Shown: positions 9,315 to 19,025, numbered from the stretch's first letter. The stretch is 64,000 nucleotides of DNA from Chitinophaga fulva (GCF_012927205.1 NZ_JABBGC010000001.1:1612001-1676000); one strand, 5' to 3'. Translations and numbers: made by a program. Notes: a model not told the origin generated them from the letters alone.

Positions 9315-10018
9315 TACGTTGCATTGCAGTAGACGACGAACACCTGGTGCGGGAGTTACTGGAAGACAGTATCCGGCAGGTGCCTTTTTTGCAGCTGGTG
9401 GCCACCTGCAAAAATGCCATGGAAGCCATGGAGGTGATGCAGCGGGAACAGGTAGACCTGATGTTCCTCGATATACAGATGCCCCGCCTCAATGGGCTAC
9501 AGCTTTTGCAATCGCTGCAACGCCCGCCACTCGTGATTCTCGTGACAGCTTATGAAAAATATGCACTGGAAGGGTATAACCTCCAGGTAGTGGATTACCT
9601 GCTGAAACCCTTTAGCTTTGAACGTTTCCTGAAAGCCTGTCAGCGTGCCAGCGACTTATTCCGGCTGCAACAGCCACCGGCTCCCGCCCGCACGATCACC
9701 GACTTTTTCGTGAACGTGGAATATGTACAAGTGAAAATTGTGGTCGCTGATATTGAATACATCGAAGGCTTAAAAGACTATATCAAAATACACCTCTCCT
9801 CCTCTCCCAGACCCGTCCTCACCCGTATGACCATGAAAGCCATCGCAGAGAAATTGCCGGCGGAGGAATTTGTCCGTACTCATAAGTCCTACCTGGTGGC
9901 GGTGAAGAAGATCACTTCCGTGAAACGTGACCTGGTATGTATCGGTGAAAAAGAAATACCTGTCAGCGATTTCTTCAAAGAAAATGTCACCCGTTTGGTA
10001 CAGGGTCCTCAAAACTGA
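9311..10018 (+). CDS. LytTR family response regulator
   Basis: A 235-residue regulator. The receiver domain (1-120) has the acidic pair Asp8-Asp9, the phosphoacceptor Asp54 in MFLDIQMP, and the LLKPF lysine loop. The DNA-binding LytTR domain fills about 135-235, with the characteristic IEYIEGLKDYIKIHL and FVRTHKSYLVAVKKI segments. It is the partner of the kinase at 8292-9314, from which it is translated with a four-base overlap. The putative target sites at 8204-8232 and 10040-10069 suggest that it controls its own operon and the TonB-dependent receptor next door (inference). Confidence 0.93.
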   Translation: MIRCIAVDDEHLVRELLEDSIRQVPFLQLVATCKNAMEAMEVMQREQVDLMFLDIQMPRLNGLQLLQSLQRPPLVILVTAYEKYALEGYNLQVVDYLLKPFSFERFLKACQRASDLFRLQQPPAPARTITDFFVNVEYVQVKIVVADIEYIEGLKDYIKIHLSSSPRPVLTRMTMKAIAEKLPAEEFVRTHKSYLVAVKKITSVKRDLVCIGEKEIPVSDFFKENVTRLVQGPQN

Positions 10019-10039
10019 TGTAACCAGACTTACACATCT

Positions 10040-10069
10040 TGTCGTCACACTTTCCTGTGTTGTCTACAC
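10040..10069 (+). promoter_or_regulatory. Operator-like direct repeat upstream of the TonB receptor
   Basis: TGTCGTC (10040-10046) and TGTTGTC (10058-10064) are 18 bases apart. The second copy sits within GTGTTGTCTACAC (10057-10069), which has GTGT/ACAC arms and differs by one base from the element before the LytS/LytTR operon. It lies 27 bases upstream of a TAnnTTTG box, in a position suited to activation. Confidence 0.45.
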
Positions 10070-10095
10070 CTCAAAATCCCGGTCGTACTACCTGC

Positions 10096-10103
10096 TAGCT
10101 TTG
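10096..10103 (+). promoter_or_regulatory. Promoter -7 box of the TonB receptor gene
   Basis: TAGCTTTG fits TAnnTTTG exactly and lies 22 bases before the ATG at 10126. No good -33 TTTG is present at 19-21 bases, which agrees with a promoter that needs an activator bound at 10040-10069. Confidence 0.5.
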
Positions 10104-10125
10104 TGGGTAAATAATACTTCCGGTG

Positions 10126-12171
10126 ATGACCAAATACCTGATATGGATTTTTTTACCCGCCTTGCTGAGCTCTGCCTACGCACAACAGGCGCCGAAAGAC
10201 AGTACCGGCAAAGCTGTGTCCGATACCGTTCCCCGGGGCACGCCTAAAAACCTGAAGCAGGTTACCGTAAGCGCCGGTGCTTTTGAAGCCAGCGATAAAG
10301 CCAAAGGGGCTTCTCTTACGCCAATGGATGCCGTCACCGTAGCGGGCAACAACGGCGACCTCACGCAGGCATTGCGTGCCTTGCCGGGTGTACAGCAGAT
10401 CGGGGAAACGGAAGGGCTTTTCGTAAGAGGCGGTACCAGCGATGAAACCAAACAGTTTATCGACGGTACGTTATTCAAATATCCCAACTATCCTTCTGTA
10501 CCGGGTATTTCGCAGGGCGCCCGTATCAATCCTTTCCTGTTTAAAGGAATTCTGTTCAGCTCCGGTGGTTATTCCGCATTGTACGGACAAGCCATGAGCA
10601 GTGCGTTAATACTCGAAAGCGTAGACCTTCCGGAGAAATCCTCTGCCAGCTTTTACCTGTTCCCGGCCAACCAGGGCGCGGGCCTGCAGCGGCTGGGAAA
10701 AGACAATCGCAGCAGTTTCGGGCTGGGGCTTAACTACTCCAACCAGACGTTGTACAATGCCCTGGTGCCACATGTGCCTGATTATTTTCAGGGACCTTCG
10801 TACCTGGAAGGGACTGCGAACTTCCGCATAAAGACAGGCCGCAGCGGTATGTTCAAGGTATATGCCGTATGGAATAAAAGCACCGTGGGTTTGTATAACC
10901 AGGATGTAGACAGTGCGGCGTTGCGTTCCGGTTACCTGGTAAAAGGCAGTAACGTCTATACGAATATGAGTTACCGTACCGCGTTGGGCGAACACTGGAA
11001 AGTAGAGACCGGGCTGGCTTACAGCAACAACAAAGATAAACGTGTTGTCAGTCTTGTAGACGCTGCGGAGAAGCCCGCCACCCTGCCGGAAGTGCCGCTT
11101 ACCTTAAAAAACAATCGCAGCGATATCCATTCCGATTTTGCACAGGCCAGGGTGGTATTTACCCGTTTCCTGTCCAGGGACCAGGCGGTGCGTTTTGGTG
11201 CGGAACATTTTTATTCCAAAGATGCCGGCGTGTATCGTGACAGTGCTGTTGCGCAAACGGATCAGTTGTCCGCCCTTTTTGCAGAGAGTGATATTTACCT
11301 GACGGGCAGCCTCGCGGCCAAAGCAGGCCTGCGGCTGGAGCATACATCACTGCTGGAGCAGTGGTCACTGGCGCCACGGGTAAGCCTTGCATGGCGGCTG
11401 ACAGATGAAAGCCAGCTCAACTTCGCCTACGGTCTCTTTTACCAGGAACCACAGAATGAGTTCCTGTATCGCAACCGCGATTTATCTCTTTCCAGTGCAG
11501 CACATTATGTGGTGAATTACACCAGGAGGGCGCATAACCGCTTTTTCCGGGTGGAGGCTTATTACAAGCAGTATAATGATTTGATCAGGCTGCTGCCACC
11601 GGATGCAAAGAGCGTATCTACCGGTAACGGCTATGCGAAAGGAGTGGAATTGTTCTACCGGGATAAAAAGACCTTTAAGAACCTGGACTACTGGATCACC
11701 TATACGTACCTGGACACCAAGCGGGATTATCTGAACTATCCGATGGAGCTGCGGCCCCCTTTTGCAGCGCCGCATACCATGACGATTGCCGTGAAGAAAT
11801 TTTTCCCGGACCTGTCTACCGGCATCAATGTGTCTTACGCACTGGCGGCGGGAAGGCCATACTACAACATCCGGTACAGCGATGGCTGGCAGTTGGCCGA
11901 TCAGGGAACAACCAAGCCCTATAACATCGTGAACCTGCATGTTTCCCACCTGATGACATTGTTCCCACGCTGGAAACACAAAGACTTCTCTGGTTTTGCT
12001 GTAGGCATAAATAACCTGTTGGGCACTAAGCAGGTGTTTGGTTACAACTATAGTTATGACGGCCAGCATAAGATGGCGGTGTCATTGCCGGCCAACAGAA
12101 CATTTTTCATCGGCTTCTTTATGAGCCTTGGGATAGATCGTACAGATGATTTTATCAATAACAATTTATAA
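10126..12171 (+). CDS. TonB-dependent receptor (compact, no SusD partner)
   Basis: A 681-residue outer membrane receptor with a signal peptide ending at SAYA-QQ. It lacks the carboxypeptidase-like domain found in SusC proteins. The plug follows directly (about 40-160), with TLTP-like and VRGGTSDET segments, then a beta-barrel. I use ATG 10126; a GTG three bases earlier is possible. A TPR protein follows after 18 bases, forming a small operon. Compact receptors regulated by two-component systems often take up metals, siderophores or cofactors, but nothing in the sequence fixes the substrate. The upstream site shared with the LytS/LytTR operon links the receptor to that system. Confidence 0.88.
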   Translation: MTKYLIWIFLPALLSSAYAQQAPKDSTGKAVSDTVPRGTPKNLKQVTVSAGAFEASDKAKGASLTPMDAVTVAGNNGDLTQALRALPGVQQIGETEGLFVRGGTSDETKQFIDGTLFKYPNYPSVPGISQGARINPFLFKGILFSSGGYSALYGQAMSSALILESVDLPEKSSASFYLFPANQGAGLQRLGKDNRSSFGLGLNYSNQTLYNALVPHVPDYFQGPSYLEGTANFRIKTGRSGMFKVYAVWNKSTVGLYNQDVDSAALRSGYLVKGSNVYTNMSYRTALGEHWKVETGLAYSNNKDKRVVSLVDAAEKPATLPEVPLTLKNNRSDIHSDFAQARVVFTRFLSRDQAVRFGAEHFYSKDAGVYRDSAVAQTDQLSALFAESDIYLTGSLAAKAGLRLEHTSLLEQWSLAPRVSLAWRLTDESQLNFAYGLFYQEPQNEFLYRNRDLSLSSAAHYVVNYTRRAHNRFFRVEAYYKQYNDLIRLLPPDAKSVSTGNGYAKGVELFYRDKKTFKNLDYWITYTYLDTKRDYLNYPMELRPPFAAPHTMTIAVKKFFPDLSTGINVSYALAAGRPYYNIRYSDGWQLADQGTTKPYNIVNLHVSHLMTLFPRWKHKDFSGFAVGINNLLGTKQVFGYNYSYDGQHKMAVSLPANRTFFIGFFMSLGIDRTDDFINNNL

Positions 12172-12189
12172 ACCACAAACCCGCTAATT

Positions 12190-12828
12190 ATGAAAAAAAC
12201 AATCCTCTCTTTATTGTTGCTGCTGTCCTGCTCAGTCTTTGTGATGGCACAGTCGCTGGAAGACGCCGTGCATAAGCTCGATGGCGCTGCTTCTGTAAAA
12301 GATTACGAAGTACTGGAAAAAACGTTTGTAACGCTGACGGCACAACAGCCTAACTCCTGGCTTCCCTGGTATTATGCCGCTTACTGTAATGCCAAAATCG
12401 GTTTCCTCTACCAGGAGGATGGCGATAAAATAGAGCCATATAGTGTGAAGGGAGAAGAGCAGATCGGTCGTGCACAGTCGCTGCTGGACAGCACCAAACA
12501 AAAGCAGGAGCTGTCTGAAGTATTGACGGTAGCGAGTATGGTGAACCGCACCAAAGTGTTCATTAATCCGATGACTTACGGCCGTAAATACGGCAGCATA
12601 TCAGAAAAGTACCTGCAGCAGGCGCTTCAGCTGGTACCGGAAAATCCGAGGGCTTTATACGTACGGGCATGGGTGAAATACCATACGCCTAAAATGTGGG
12701 GCGGTGATAAACCATTGGCAAAAGAATTAGCAGAGAAGAGCCTGGGACTGTTGGCGAAAGATAAGACAGGAACAGCTCCTCACTGGGGCAAAGCTGAAGA
12801 CGAGGCATTGCTGGGCAAGTTTAAGTGA
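12190..12828 (+). CDS. Exported TPR-like protein
   Basis: A 212-residue protein with a signal peptide (cleavage after VMA) and an all-helical mature part. Segments near residues 50-75 (WLPWYYAAYCNAKIGF) and 140-175 (LQQALQLVPENPRALYVRAWVKYH) have the spacing of tetratricopeptide helices. It probably sits in the periplasm or on the outer membrane and acts as an adaptor. It is the second gene of the receptor operon, 18 bases after the receptor, and may help that receptor. No catalytic motif is visible. Confidence 0.75.
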   Translation: MKKTILSLLLLLSCSVFVMAQSLEDAVHKLDGAASVKDYEVLEKTFVTLTAQQPNSWLPWYYAAYCNAKIGFLYQEDGDKIEPYSVKGEEQIGRAQSLLDSTKQKQELSEVLTVASMVNRTKVFINPMTYGRKYGSISEKYLQQALQLVPENPRALYVRAWVKYHTPKMWGGDKPLAKELAEKSLGLLAKDKTGTAPHWGKAEDEALLGKFK

Positions 12829-12855
12829 TTATTCAAGCTTTTAAAAAAACATGTT

Positions 12856-13101
12856 ATGTTATTTCCTTTTCTTATCCTTTTCAGGATACTGTTTGCAGCG
12901 AGTATGGTATTTATTATCGGTTACATCTTTGGCGGTTTTTCAAAAAGACCTGCGCTGGCGCGTATCTCCAAAGTGGCTGCGATACTTGTTATTGTACTCT
13001 TTATCGGTGTAAATATCCTGTTGATGCGGGCTGCCTTCCACCGTGACTGGCACGGAGGATGGCGGGGTTGTGAACAGGTTAAAACAGAAAAGCAGGGCTG
13101 A
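12856..13101 (+). CDS. Small membrane protein of 81 residues
   Basis: This short protein has two clear hydrophobic helices (about 2-27 and 42-59) joined by a basic loop, and a soluble tail with HRDWHGGWRGCE. The ATG at 12856 begins a hydrophobic run. It lies 27 bases after the TPR gene and ends inside a terminator, so it probably belongs to the same transcript. No family is recognised. Confidence 0.6.
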   Translation: MLFPFLILFRILFAASMVFIIGYIFGGFSKRPALARISKVAAILVIVLFIGVNILLMRAAFHRDWHGGWRGCEQVKTEKQG

Positions 13102-13124
13102 CCAATTGGTCAGCCCCTTTTTTT
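13095..13124. terminator. Bidirectional terminator between convergent genes
   Basis: A perfect 9-bp stem, GGGCTGACC with GGTCAGCCC, surrounds an AATT loop; seven T residues follow on the plus strand and an A-rich stretch precedes it. It separates the small membrane protein (plus) from the lipoprotein ending at 13127 (minus). Confidence 0.85.
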
Positions 13125-13126
13125 GT

Positions 13127-14782
13127 TTATGATTTTTTAGGATAGAGCTTGTAGAAGATGGGAGGGGTGGTTGTATTACCATCTCTCATGAAATACAGGA
13201 CACCATTTTTATCCTGTCCGATCAGTGTGGCTTTAGAGAAATCCACCCATTTGGCCAGTCCGGTTAAATTGACCTGCTGTTCGATATCCTGGTTCATTCC
13301 TATTTCGGTTCCTGCATAGGTGTAGTAAGCCAGGTTGGCAATGTCATAGCTCTTTAATGAACGGTTAGAGACCTGTAGCGTATTGCCATTGGCGAGTTGT
13401 ATTACGCTCCGTAGCAAACGGTTGTAAGGATTGATAAAGAGCAAACCGGAGGGAGTTGTCTGTTTATATGCAGGATCGGTTTCGAAGGACTGAAAGTTAA
13501 ATGCTGTTTGACGTGGGTTAATCGTGACGCCCTGTTCATCATCCACTAAATTATACTGGATCATATCATATGCAATGTAGTTGGTCGTGTTGAAGCCATA
13601 TAGGTTTTTCCCATCAGGGTCCAGTAGATAGTTGCCTGAGAATATACGTATTCCGGGGGCGGGGTAGGACCGTGAACTGCTCATAAGGCCGCGTACCTGG
13701 CCGGAAACGTCCATTTTTGAAATGAGGACGTACCCACCAATGGGTTCACCAGACCATCCTCCGGCGGCGTTACCGCCAACATACCTGTACCATATGGACT
13801 GATTATTGCCCGCTTTCCCTGGTGAATAGTAGTTGGTGAAAAACAGGTTGTCGTTATAGTCGATATTCAGTAGCATGGCTACCAGTTTCAGGTGACTGAT
13901 ATCTCCCTGAATGGGGACCTGTGTTTCATTGGCCGTAACCTGCTGATTGACCAGGGTGCGATTGAGGGTAGTAATGTTTTTGCTGGCGATGTCCATTTTA
14001 CAAAGGCGAAAAACATAGCTCTGGGCGACGTCGGGAGTGTTTTCGTTTGTTTCTAAGGAAAAGTAAAGTGTTTGTCCGGAGAAGCTGACGGTACTGCCCA
14101 ACACATTTTTTACAGTGAAATCGTTGCCCTTGTCATCCCGGAGTACGTCGTTTTTCTTCAGGATGGTGGAAGTTATTCCATTTGACAGCATCTGAACGGA
14201 GAGCTGGTTGTCAAAATAAATATTACCGGACCGGTCGTTATGTATAGAGCGGACCATGTTGTATTTATTGGTCGTGTAGTCGTTAAGGTTATCTGGTACC
14301 CAGGAAGCTATTTGATCTACCCATAGTGTGGTATCGGTGCGGCTGCTGCCCGCGTTGACAAGTCTGATACTGACGGGGGCGCCGTAGATGGTGACACCGT
14401 TGGCGGTAACGCTCACTTGTCTGTTGCTGCCAATACCCATGTCGGCGGTTACCACGAAGCGTACAGCCTGTATCTGCGGCTGTGAGGAATAAGTGGTGTA
14501 GTTGGGTGTCAATATCGCGGTGTCGACAATTTTTATCGGTACGTTGCCGACGGTGATCGTGCTGCTGTAGGGAAACAAATTACCAATCAGCATGGCAGTG
14601 TCGCCTACGACCCATGCAGTGGGATAGGTCCAGTTGACAGGGGCCAGGTGAGTACCGGTTTGTTGTGTATAGCTGTCAGACAGCCAGGGCTGATTAGCTA
14701 CCAGGGCAGCATGATCATCTACCTTTTTGCATCCGCACCATAGCAGGATGCCCAGCAATGCGAGTAGGAAAGTATTTTTCAT
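13127..14782 (-). CDS. Large lipoprotein: IPT-like N-terminus and propeller-like C-terminus
   Basis: A 551-residue lipoprotein with Cys18 (CGCKKVDD). The N-terminal third (about 45-160) consists of beta strands with the spacing of an IPT/TIG-like fold, including a WVVGDTAMLIGNLF stretch. The rest has repeated segments such as RSIHNDRSGNIYFDN, KLVAMLLNIDYNDNLFFTN and LIGQDKNGVLYFMRDG, resembling blades of an NHL-type propeller. This is the domain order of the larger protein at 44469-46634. It is the last gene of an operon that runs from FecR (20031) through the STN-type TonB receptor and the DUF4397-like lipoprotein. The function is unknown; surface binding is likely. Confidence 0.65.
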   Translation of the reverse strand: MKNTFLLALLGILLWCGCKKVDDHAALVANQPWLSDSYTQQTGTHLAPVNWTYPTAWVVGDTAMLIGNLFPYSSTITVGNVPIKIVDTAILTPNYTTYSSQPQIQAVRFVVTADMGIGSNRQVSVTANGVTIYGAPVSIRLVNAGSSRTDTTLWVDQIASWVPDNLNDYTTNKYNMVRSIHNDRSGNIYFDNQLSVQMLSNGITSTILKKNDVLRDDKGNDFTVKNVLGSTVSFSGQTLYFSLETNENTPDVAQSYVFRLCKMDIASKNITTLNRTLVNQQVTANETQVPIQGDISHLKLVAMLLNIDYNDNLFFTNYYSPGKAGNNQSIWYRYVGGNAAGGWSGEPIGGYVLISKMDVSGQVRGLMSSSRSYPAPGIRIFSGNYLLDPDGKNLYGFNTTNYIAYDMIQYNLVDDEQGVTINPRQTAFNFQSFETDPAYKQTTPSGLLFINPYNRLLRSVIQLANGNTLQVSNRSLKSYDIANLAYYTYAGTEIGMNQDIEQQVNLTGLAKWVDFSKATLIGQDKNGVLYFMRDGNTTTPPIFYKLYPKKS

Positions 14783-14796
14783 CTGTAATGATTTTA

Positions 14797-15594
14797 TCAG
14801 AATGTTTTTGTGGCGGAAAGAGAGAAATTTGGCTGGATGGTTACTGTACGACCGGTTTGCGGGTCTGTGTAATTTCCCGGGTTGTTGTTGGAGTATCCGC
14901 TAATCACCAGCGTATAGGCGTGACCGGGGATAATATCCACGGAACTGCGGGTAAGGAAGTTCACCTTTTCTCCTTCAGGGAATACTTTGATATTCAGCGT
15001 TTGTGGACCTGGTACATCTACTGGCTGAAACCCTGTGTTGTCAAGATAACGGGTAACCGGAATGGAAGGCAGCGTAGCTTTGTTAAAGGTGAGGTATACC
15101 GGTCCGGTGAAAGGACTGAGGTTGATGATACGGATGCCTATTTTACCGGTATCCGGAATGAACCGGTCGGAGGCCACCAGGTGATCGTAGTAGCCGATAC
15201 TGTCTGTATAGAACACAGTAACGGGCTTGTCTGCATCCAGTTTTATCTTTGCGCTGTCCAGCGGGTGATGGTCGGAGTCTATCAACAGCAGCTGATGCTC
15301 ACCGGTGCTCAGGTGCATGAATCGCATCCAGTTGGTGTTCACTGTCGGATAAACCGGCAGCCTGTCTCCTGTCTTATAGTAGAAGGGATAAATGGAATAG
15401 AAGATATTCTTCGGTGGCTGGTAGGTGGTATCGTGACTGTCTATCAATACCAGCGAGCCACTGGTCATGGCGGTGGAACCGAAGTAAAAACTGATTTGTC
15501 CTTCTTCTGGTATGTCTGGCAGTGTTACCTCTTTTTTGCAAGCAGTAGCCAGGCTGACGATCAGCCATAGCAGCAATATATAGCGTGTGTTCAT
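14797..15594 (-). CDS. DUF4397-like lipoprotein
   Basis: A 265-residue lipoprotein with lipobox ATAC (Cys19) followed by KKEV. The mature part is beta-rich and carries the IRIINLSPFTGPVYLTF and HAYTLVISGYSNNN segments, which recall the DUF4397 family (beta-sandwich domains with a short R(V/I)xN motif). It lies between the TonB receptor at 15604-18996 (nine-base gap) and the propeller-like lipoprotein at 13127-14782. A similar protein occupies the equivalent place in the module at 34836-36545. A surface accessory role for the receptor is an inference. Confidence 0.65.
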   Translation of the reverse strand: MNTRYILLLWLIVSLATACKKEVTLPDIPEEGQISFYFGSTAMTSGSLVLIDSHDTTYQPPKNIFYSIYPFYYKTGDRLPVYPTVNTNWMRFMHLSTGEHQLLLIDSDHHPLDSAKIKLDADKPVTVFYTDSIGYYDHLVASDRFIPDTGKIGIRIINLSPFTGPVYLTFNKATLPSIPVTRYLDNTGFQPVDVPGPQTLNIKVFPEGEKVNFLTRSSVDIIPGHAYTLVISGYSNNNPGNYTDPQTGRTVTIQPNFSLSATKTF

Positions 15595-15603
15595 ATAGTA
15601 ATG

Positions 15604-18600
15604 TTAAAAAGCATAAGTGAATTGTAGCAGGATATATCTTCCAGGTTTGTAGCGGGTGTAAATATTGTCTCCAGTGAAGAAAGGTTTGCCCGCGATTACT
15701 TCAGATTCCTTTTCCTTGTCAAAACGGTGGTTGTAGTTCTGATCTTCGACCAGGCGATAGCTTTGATCGAGCAGGTTTTGTATGCTCAGTTTTACCTGTA
15801 ATGATTTTACGATTCTCTGAGTGACAGATAAATCCAGCAGGTGCATGGGAAGCTGCATGATGTCCGGGCGTACGTACTTGTCGCTGTAACTGGTGTCAGC
15901 AGGAGTACGTACGCTTTTAGCGTAGATGCTGGGACCGCTCACATTGTATACAAGTCCGGCTTTTGTGCCGGTGGCTACATTTTCATAGAATAATCCAGTA
16001 TTGACGATGTAAGGAGCCTGGCCCTGCAATGGGCCTCCCGGTGTGTGGATACTGTCTGCCGCATAGTCATTGTGAAATTTGTGCCGTTCGCTATTGCTTT
16101 TGATAATGGAGCCATTCAGCACTACGGACAGTTGTTTGAAGATCTTGCCAGGAATGAAGGAGAGACTTTTCTTTATTTCGGCCTCTACTCCCATGATATC
16201 CGCGCTGACAGCATTGTCATAACTAATCCTGTTAAAGCCCCATCCGTCGTGGGCTTCATTGTTGGATACCTCGTCCCGCATTTTTTCGATGGGATGATTC
16301 AGGTGTTTGTAGAATACGCCTATGTTGATCACTTCATTTTTATTCCGGGGATATAGCTCGGCGCGCAGATCGAAATTGTCTATTTCGGCGGTTATCACCC
16401 TCGGATTACCGGTGATTTCTTCATTACGGGAGAAGTCATAATCATGGTAAGGTGTTAGCTCCCTGAAATCCGGACGGTTTACCGTACGACCATAACCGGC
16501 GCGTATCACCATGGTGCTGGCGGGATGATAGCTGAAGTTGAATGAAGGGAGTAAGATTGTTTTTTTGTTATCTACATTCACTGTTTCTATGGTGTTTTTA
16601 CCGGTAGGCCCGTCTTTGGAGCCGGAGAGGCGCTGGCGGTCGTATTCTCCCCGCAAGCCGGCGTTGAAGGTGAGGCGGTCATCGGCTGCTTTCCAGTCCC
16701 CGAGCAGATAAAATGCATTGTATTGTTCGCTGGCGGTATAGGAATCCTGGGGAGTGGTGGCATCGTAGATAGCCAGCCCTGTATTGTCATTCGTGAAATA
16801 GTGGGAGCTCCATACATTATTCAGATCAGCAGGGCGATAGTGGAGCAGATCAACATTGTTGTAACCGAATCCGTTATTCCAGAGGAGGAAATTGTTGGCG
16901 GAAAGGTCTGGTGTTAGTTCATCTGTACGTAATCCGGCTCTGTTTACGCGGAAGAACCGACGGCCTACCTGCCTGGTTTTGAAGAGCAGATATGTGCCGG
17001 CTTTCAGGTAAAAATTGGGTTTCAGGTGAAAGGTGTAATCCATGGAACCGTTGTATACCTGTTCCTGGTTTTTGATATATAACCTTGCCATCATGCCCTG
17101 AAAAGTTGTGTTCATGTCAAAATTGGAACCGGTAGGGGTCCAGTTCATGTTATCATTGTAAACAGGATAATTAGCGTTAAAGTGGATAAGGCGTTGATCG
17201 GGCACATATTGCAGATCGTGTGTATAGCCCAGGTTCCAGAACAGCTCATGTTGTTTTTTTGCTCCCAGCAGATGGGTACCATTTATATTACCGGTGTAAA
17301 GAAGCCTTTGCTGGAAGGAGAGTGTAATATCTTTTTTAAAACCATATACTTCGGAGAGATAGAATTCCGGCAACGCATTGGGAATGGAGGTGGTAGTACT
17401 GGTGAACCGTTTGCCATCATTGACGAAAAAATTGAGCCATGCCAGCTGGTGGCGGTCGTTGAGTTTTAGCGTTAGGTTTTCGAGAATATTGACCTTTCCG
17501 GTTTCGGTAGTCTGATTTCCGGTGACGATTTTATTGTTGGTACCCTGGGCGTTACCGGGCATAGGGTCTACCTGGTAGGCGTTGGTGTTGCCTGTTTGGC
17601 GGTAAATGGAGGGGGCAGCAGTCTCTTTGGAATAGGTCACGGAAGTGAGGTCATACAGTCTCCATTTGCCCAGTTTCCAGCTGTTGTAGTAATTGGCAAA
17701 CACCTGCATGTCCGGGCCGGCGTAACGTTTGCCCGGCATCAACGTAGATGACATACTGTTGATCCAGTCCTGCTGCGGTACATTTTGCGGAACACGTTGA
17801 TTGCCCTGGAAAACGCCGGGAGAGAACGACGGCAGCTTGCGGGTACCGTCATCTATGCCAAGGAAGTCCAGTTTACCACCGTTATAGCTGTCTACATTAC
17901 GCATGCTCGTATTGTCGCGATAGGCAAACTGCACGCCCATGTCGAAGTGTTTTACCGATGTTGCATTTTTGGTGAACACTTTGATGGCCGCGCCGGCGTA
18001 TTCCCCTACCAGATCGGCTACCGGTGACTTATACACGAGTATTTTGTCGATCACGCTGCTGGGCAGCAGATCATAGGCGAAAGCTTTGTTGTACAGCTCT
18101 GTAGACGGCGCCAGGTTGCCATTGAGATAGGTCATGTTGTACCGTTCGTTCATGCCACGTACCACGATAAAACGATCGTCTACCACGGTAATGCCGGAAA
18201 TACGTTTCACGATCTCGGCAGCGTTGCGGTCGGCCGTTTTGGCGATCAGCTCATTGGAGATGCCGGACACCACGCCGGTAGCGCCTTTGATCTCCTGTAA
18301 CAGCTGCTGCTCAGTGCTGTGGGTCACGGCTCTTACCTTGCGGGGACCGCTGCCTACCACTACTTCCTTCAGCGCGCCACCTACCTGCATTTTGATATCT
18401 ACAGAAGATGTCTGCTCATGGCTGACTTTTACCCGGGAGACGATACCTCGTTGATAGCCCACGAAAGAGACAATCACCGTGTAAGTGCCTGCCGGTACGC
18501 CGGACAACTGATAGTAACCTTTGGCATCGCTGATAGCGCCAAGTAAAGTTCCTTCCAGCTGGACGGTAGTGCCAGGCAATGGTTGCGACGTTTCAAAGTC

Positions 18601-18996
18601 TACCACGCGGCCACGAATGATACCGCTGCCGGCTTCCTTTGGGGTATTCGGACCGGTTTTGACAGCGATGGTACGCGCATTGGCCTGGAAGAGAATGCCG
18701 TAGGTACGTGTCAGTTCTGCTAACACCTCTTTCAGTGTTATGTTTTTCCAGTTTACGTTAGCGAGTTTTACGGCGCCCAGCGAAGCTTTATCGTAGGAAA
18801 AACTATAATCGCTCTGGCGGTCTATTTCGGCCATCACGGCGGCCAGGTTGGTGTTGTGGAGCGTTAGGCTGACGGGATGCTCCATGGCTGGGGCTTGAGC
18901 ATAGGCCTGGCTTGCCAGTAACAGCCATAACAGGAAGCCTGCCTGCCACCGTTTTCTTTTAAGCAGGTTTGCGCTGGTTTGTCTAAATTTGTTCAT
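15604..18996 (-). CDS. TonB-dependent receptor with STN and carboxypeptidase-like domains
   Basis: A 1130-residue receptor. A signal peptide ends at QAYA-QAP (about residue 34). An STN domain (about 41-110), with LHNTNLAAVMAEIDRQ and ITLKEVLAELTRTYGI, is the part that signals to FecR-type anti-sigma factors. A carboxypeptidase-regulatory domain follows at about 125-210 (GRVVDFETSQPLPGTTV), then a plug at about 225-340 containing VRGMNERYNMTYLNG, and a barrel ending in YAF. Architecture and position, downstream of FecR and a divergent ECF sigma factor, fit trans-envelope signalling: substrate binding at the receptor would activate the sigma factor. There is no SusD gene. The substrate is unknown. 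Confidence 0.93.
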   Translation of the reverse strand: MNKFRQTSANLLKRKRWQAGFLLWLLLASQAYAQAPAMEHPVSLTLHNTNLAAVMAEIDRQSDYSFSYDKASLGAVKLANVNWKNITLKEVLAELTRTYGILFQANARTIAVKTGPNTPKEAGSGIIRGRVVDFETSQPLPGTTVQLEGTLLGAISDAKGYYQLSGVPAGTYTVIVSFVGYQRGIVSRVKVSHEQTSSVDIKMQVGGALKEVVVGSGPRKVRAVTHSTEQQLLQEIKGATGVVSGISNELIAKTADRNAAEIVKRISGITVVDDRFIVVRGMNERYNMTYLNGNLAPSTELYNKAFAYDLLPSSVIDKILVYKSPVADLVGEYAGAAIKVFTKNATSVKHFDMGVQFAYRDNTSMRNVDSYNGGKLDFLGIDDGTRKLPSFSPGVFQGNQRVPQNVPQQDWINSMSSTLMPGKRYAGPDMQVFANYYNSWKLGKWRLYDLTSVTYSKETAAPSIYRQTGNTNAYQVDPMPGNAQGTNNKIVTGNQTTETGKVNILENLTLKLNDRHQLAWLNFFVNDGKRFTSTTTSIPNALPEFYLSEVYGFKKDITLSFQQRLLYTGNINGTHLLGAKKQHELFWNLGYTHDLQYVPDQRLIHFNANYPVYNDNMNWTPTGSNFDMNTTFQGMMARLYIKNQEQVYNGSMDYTFHLKPNFYLKAGTYLLFKTRQVGRRFFRVNRAGLRTDELTPDLSANNFLLWNNGFGYNNVDLLHYRPADLNNVWSSHYFTNDNTGLAIYDATTPQDSYTASEQYNAFYLLGDWKAADDRLTFNAGLRGEYDRQRLSGSKDGPTGKNTIETVNVDNKKTILLPSFNFSYHPASTMVIRAGYGRTVNRPDFRELTPYHDYDFSRNEEITGNPRVITAEIDNFDLRAELYPRNKNEVINIGVFYKHLNHPIEKMRDEVSNNEAHDGWGFNRISYDNAVSADIMGVEAEIKKSLSFIPGKIFKQLSVVLNGSIIKSNSERHKFHNDYAADSIHTPGGPLQGQAPYIVNTGLFYENVATGTKAGLVYNVSGPSIYAKSVRTPADTSYSDKYVRPDIMQLPMHLLDLSVTQRIVKSLQVKLSIQNLLDQSYRLVEDQNYNHRFDKEKESEVIAGKPFFTGDNIYTRYKPGRYILLQFTYAF

Positions 18997-19025
18997 ACGT
19001 AAACTTTAAAAACGATTGTTTTTGA

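Noticed and set aside
14758..15570. A 270-codon plus-strand frame opposite the DUF4397-like lipoprotein
   Set aside because: The minus strand has a lipobox and tight operon spacing; the plus frame has neither.
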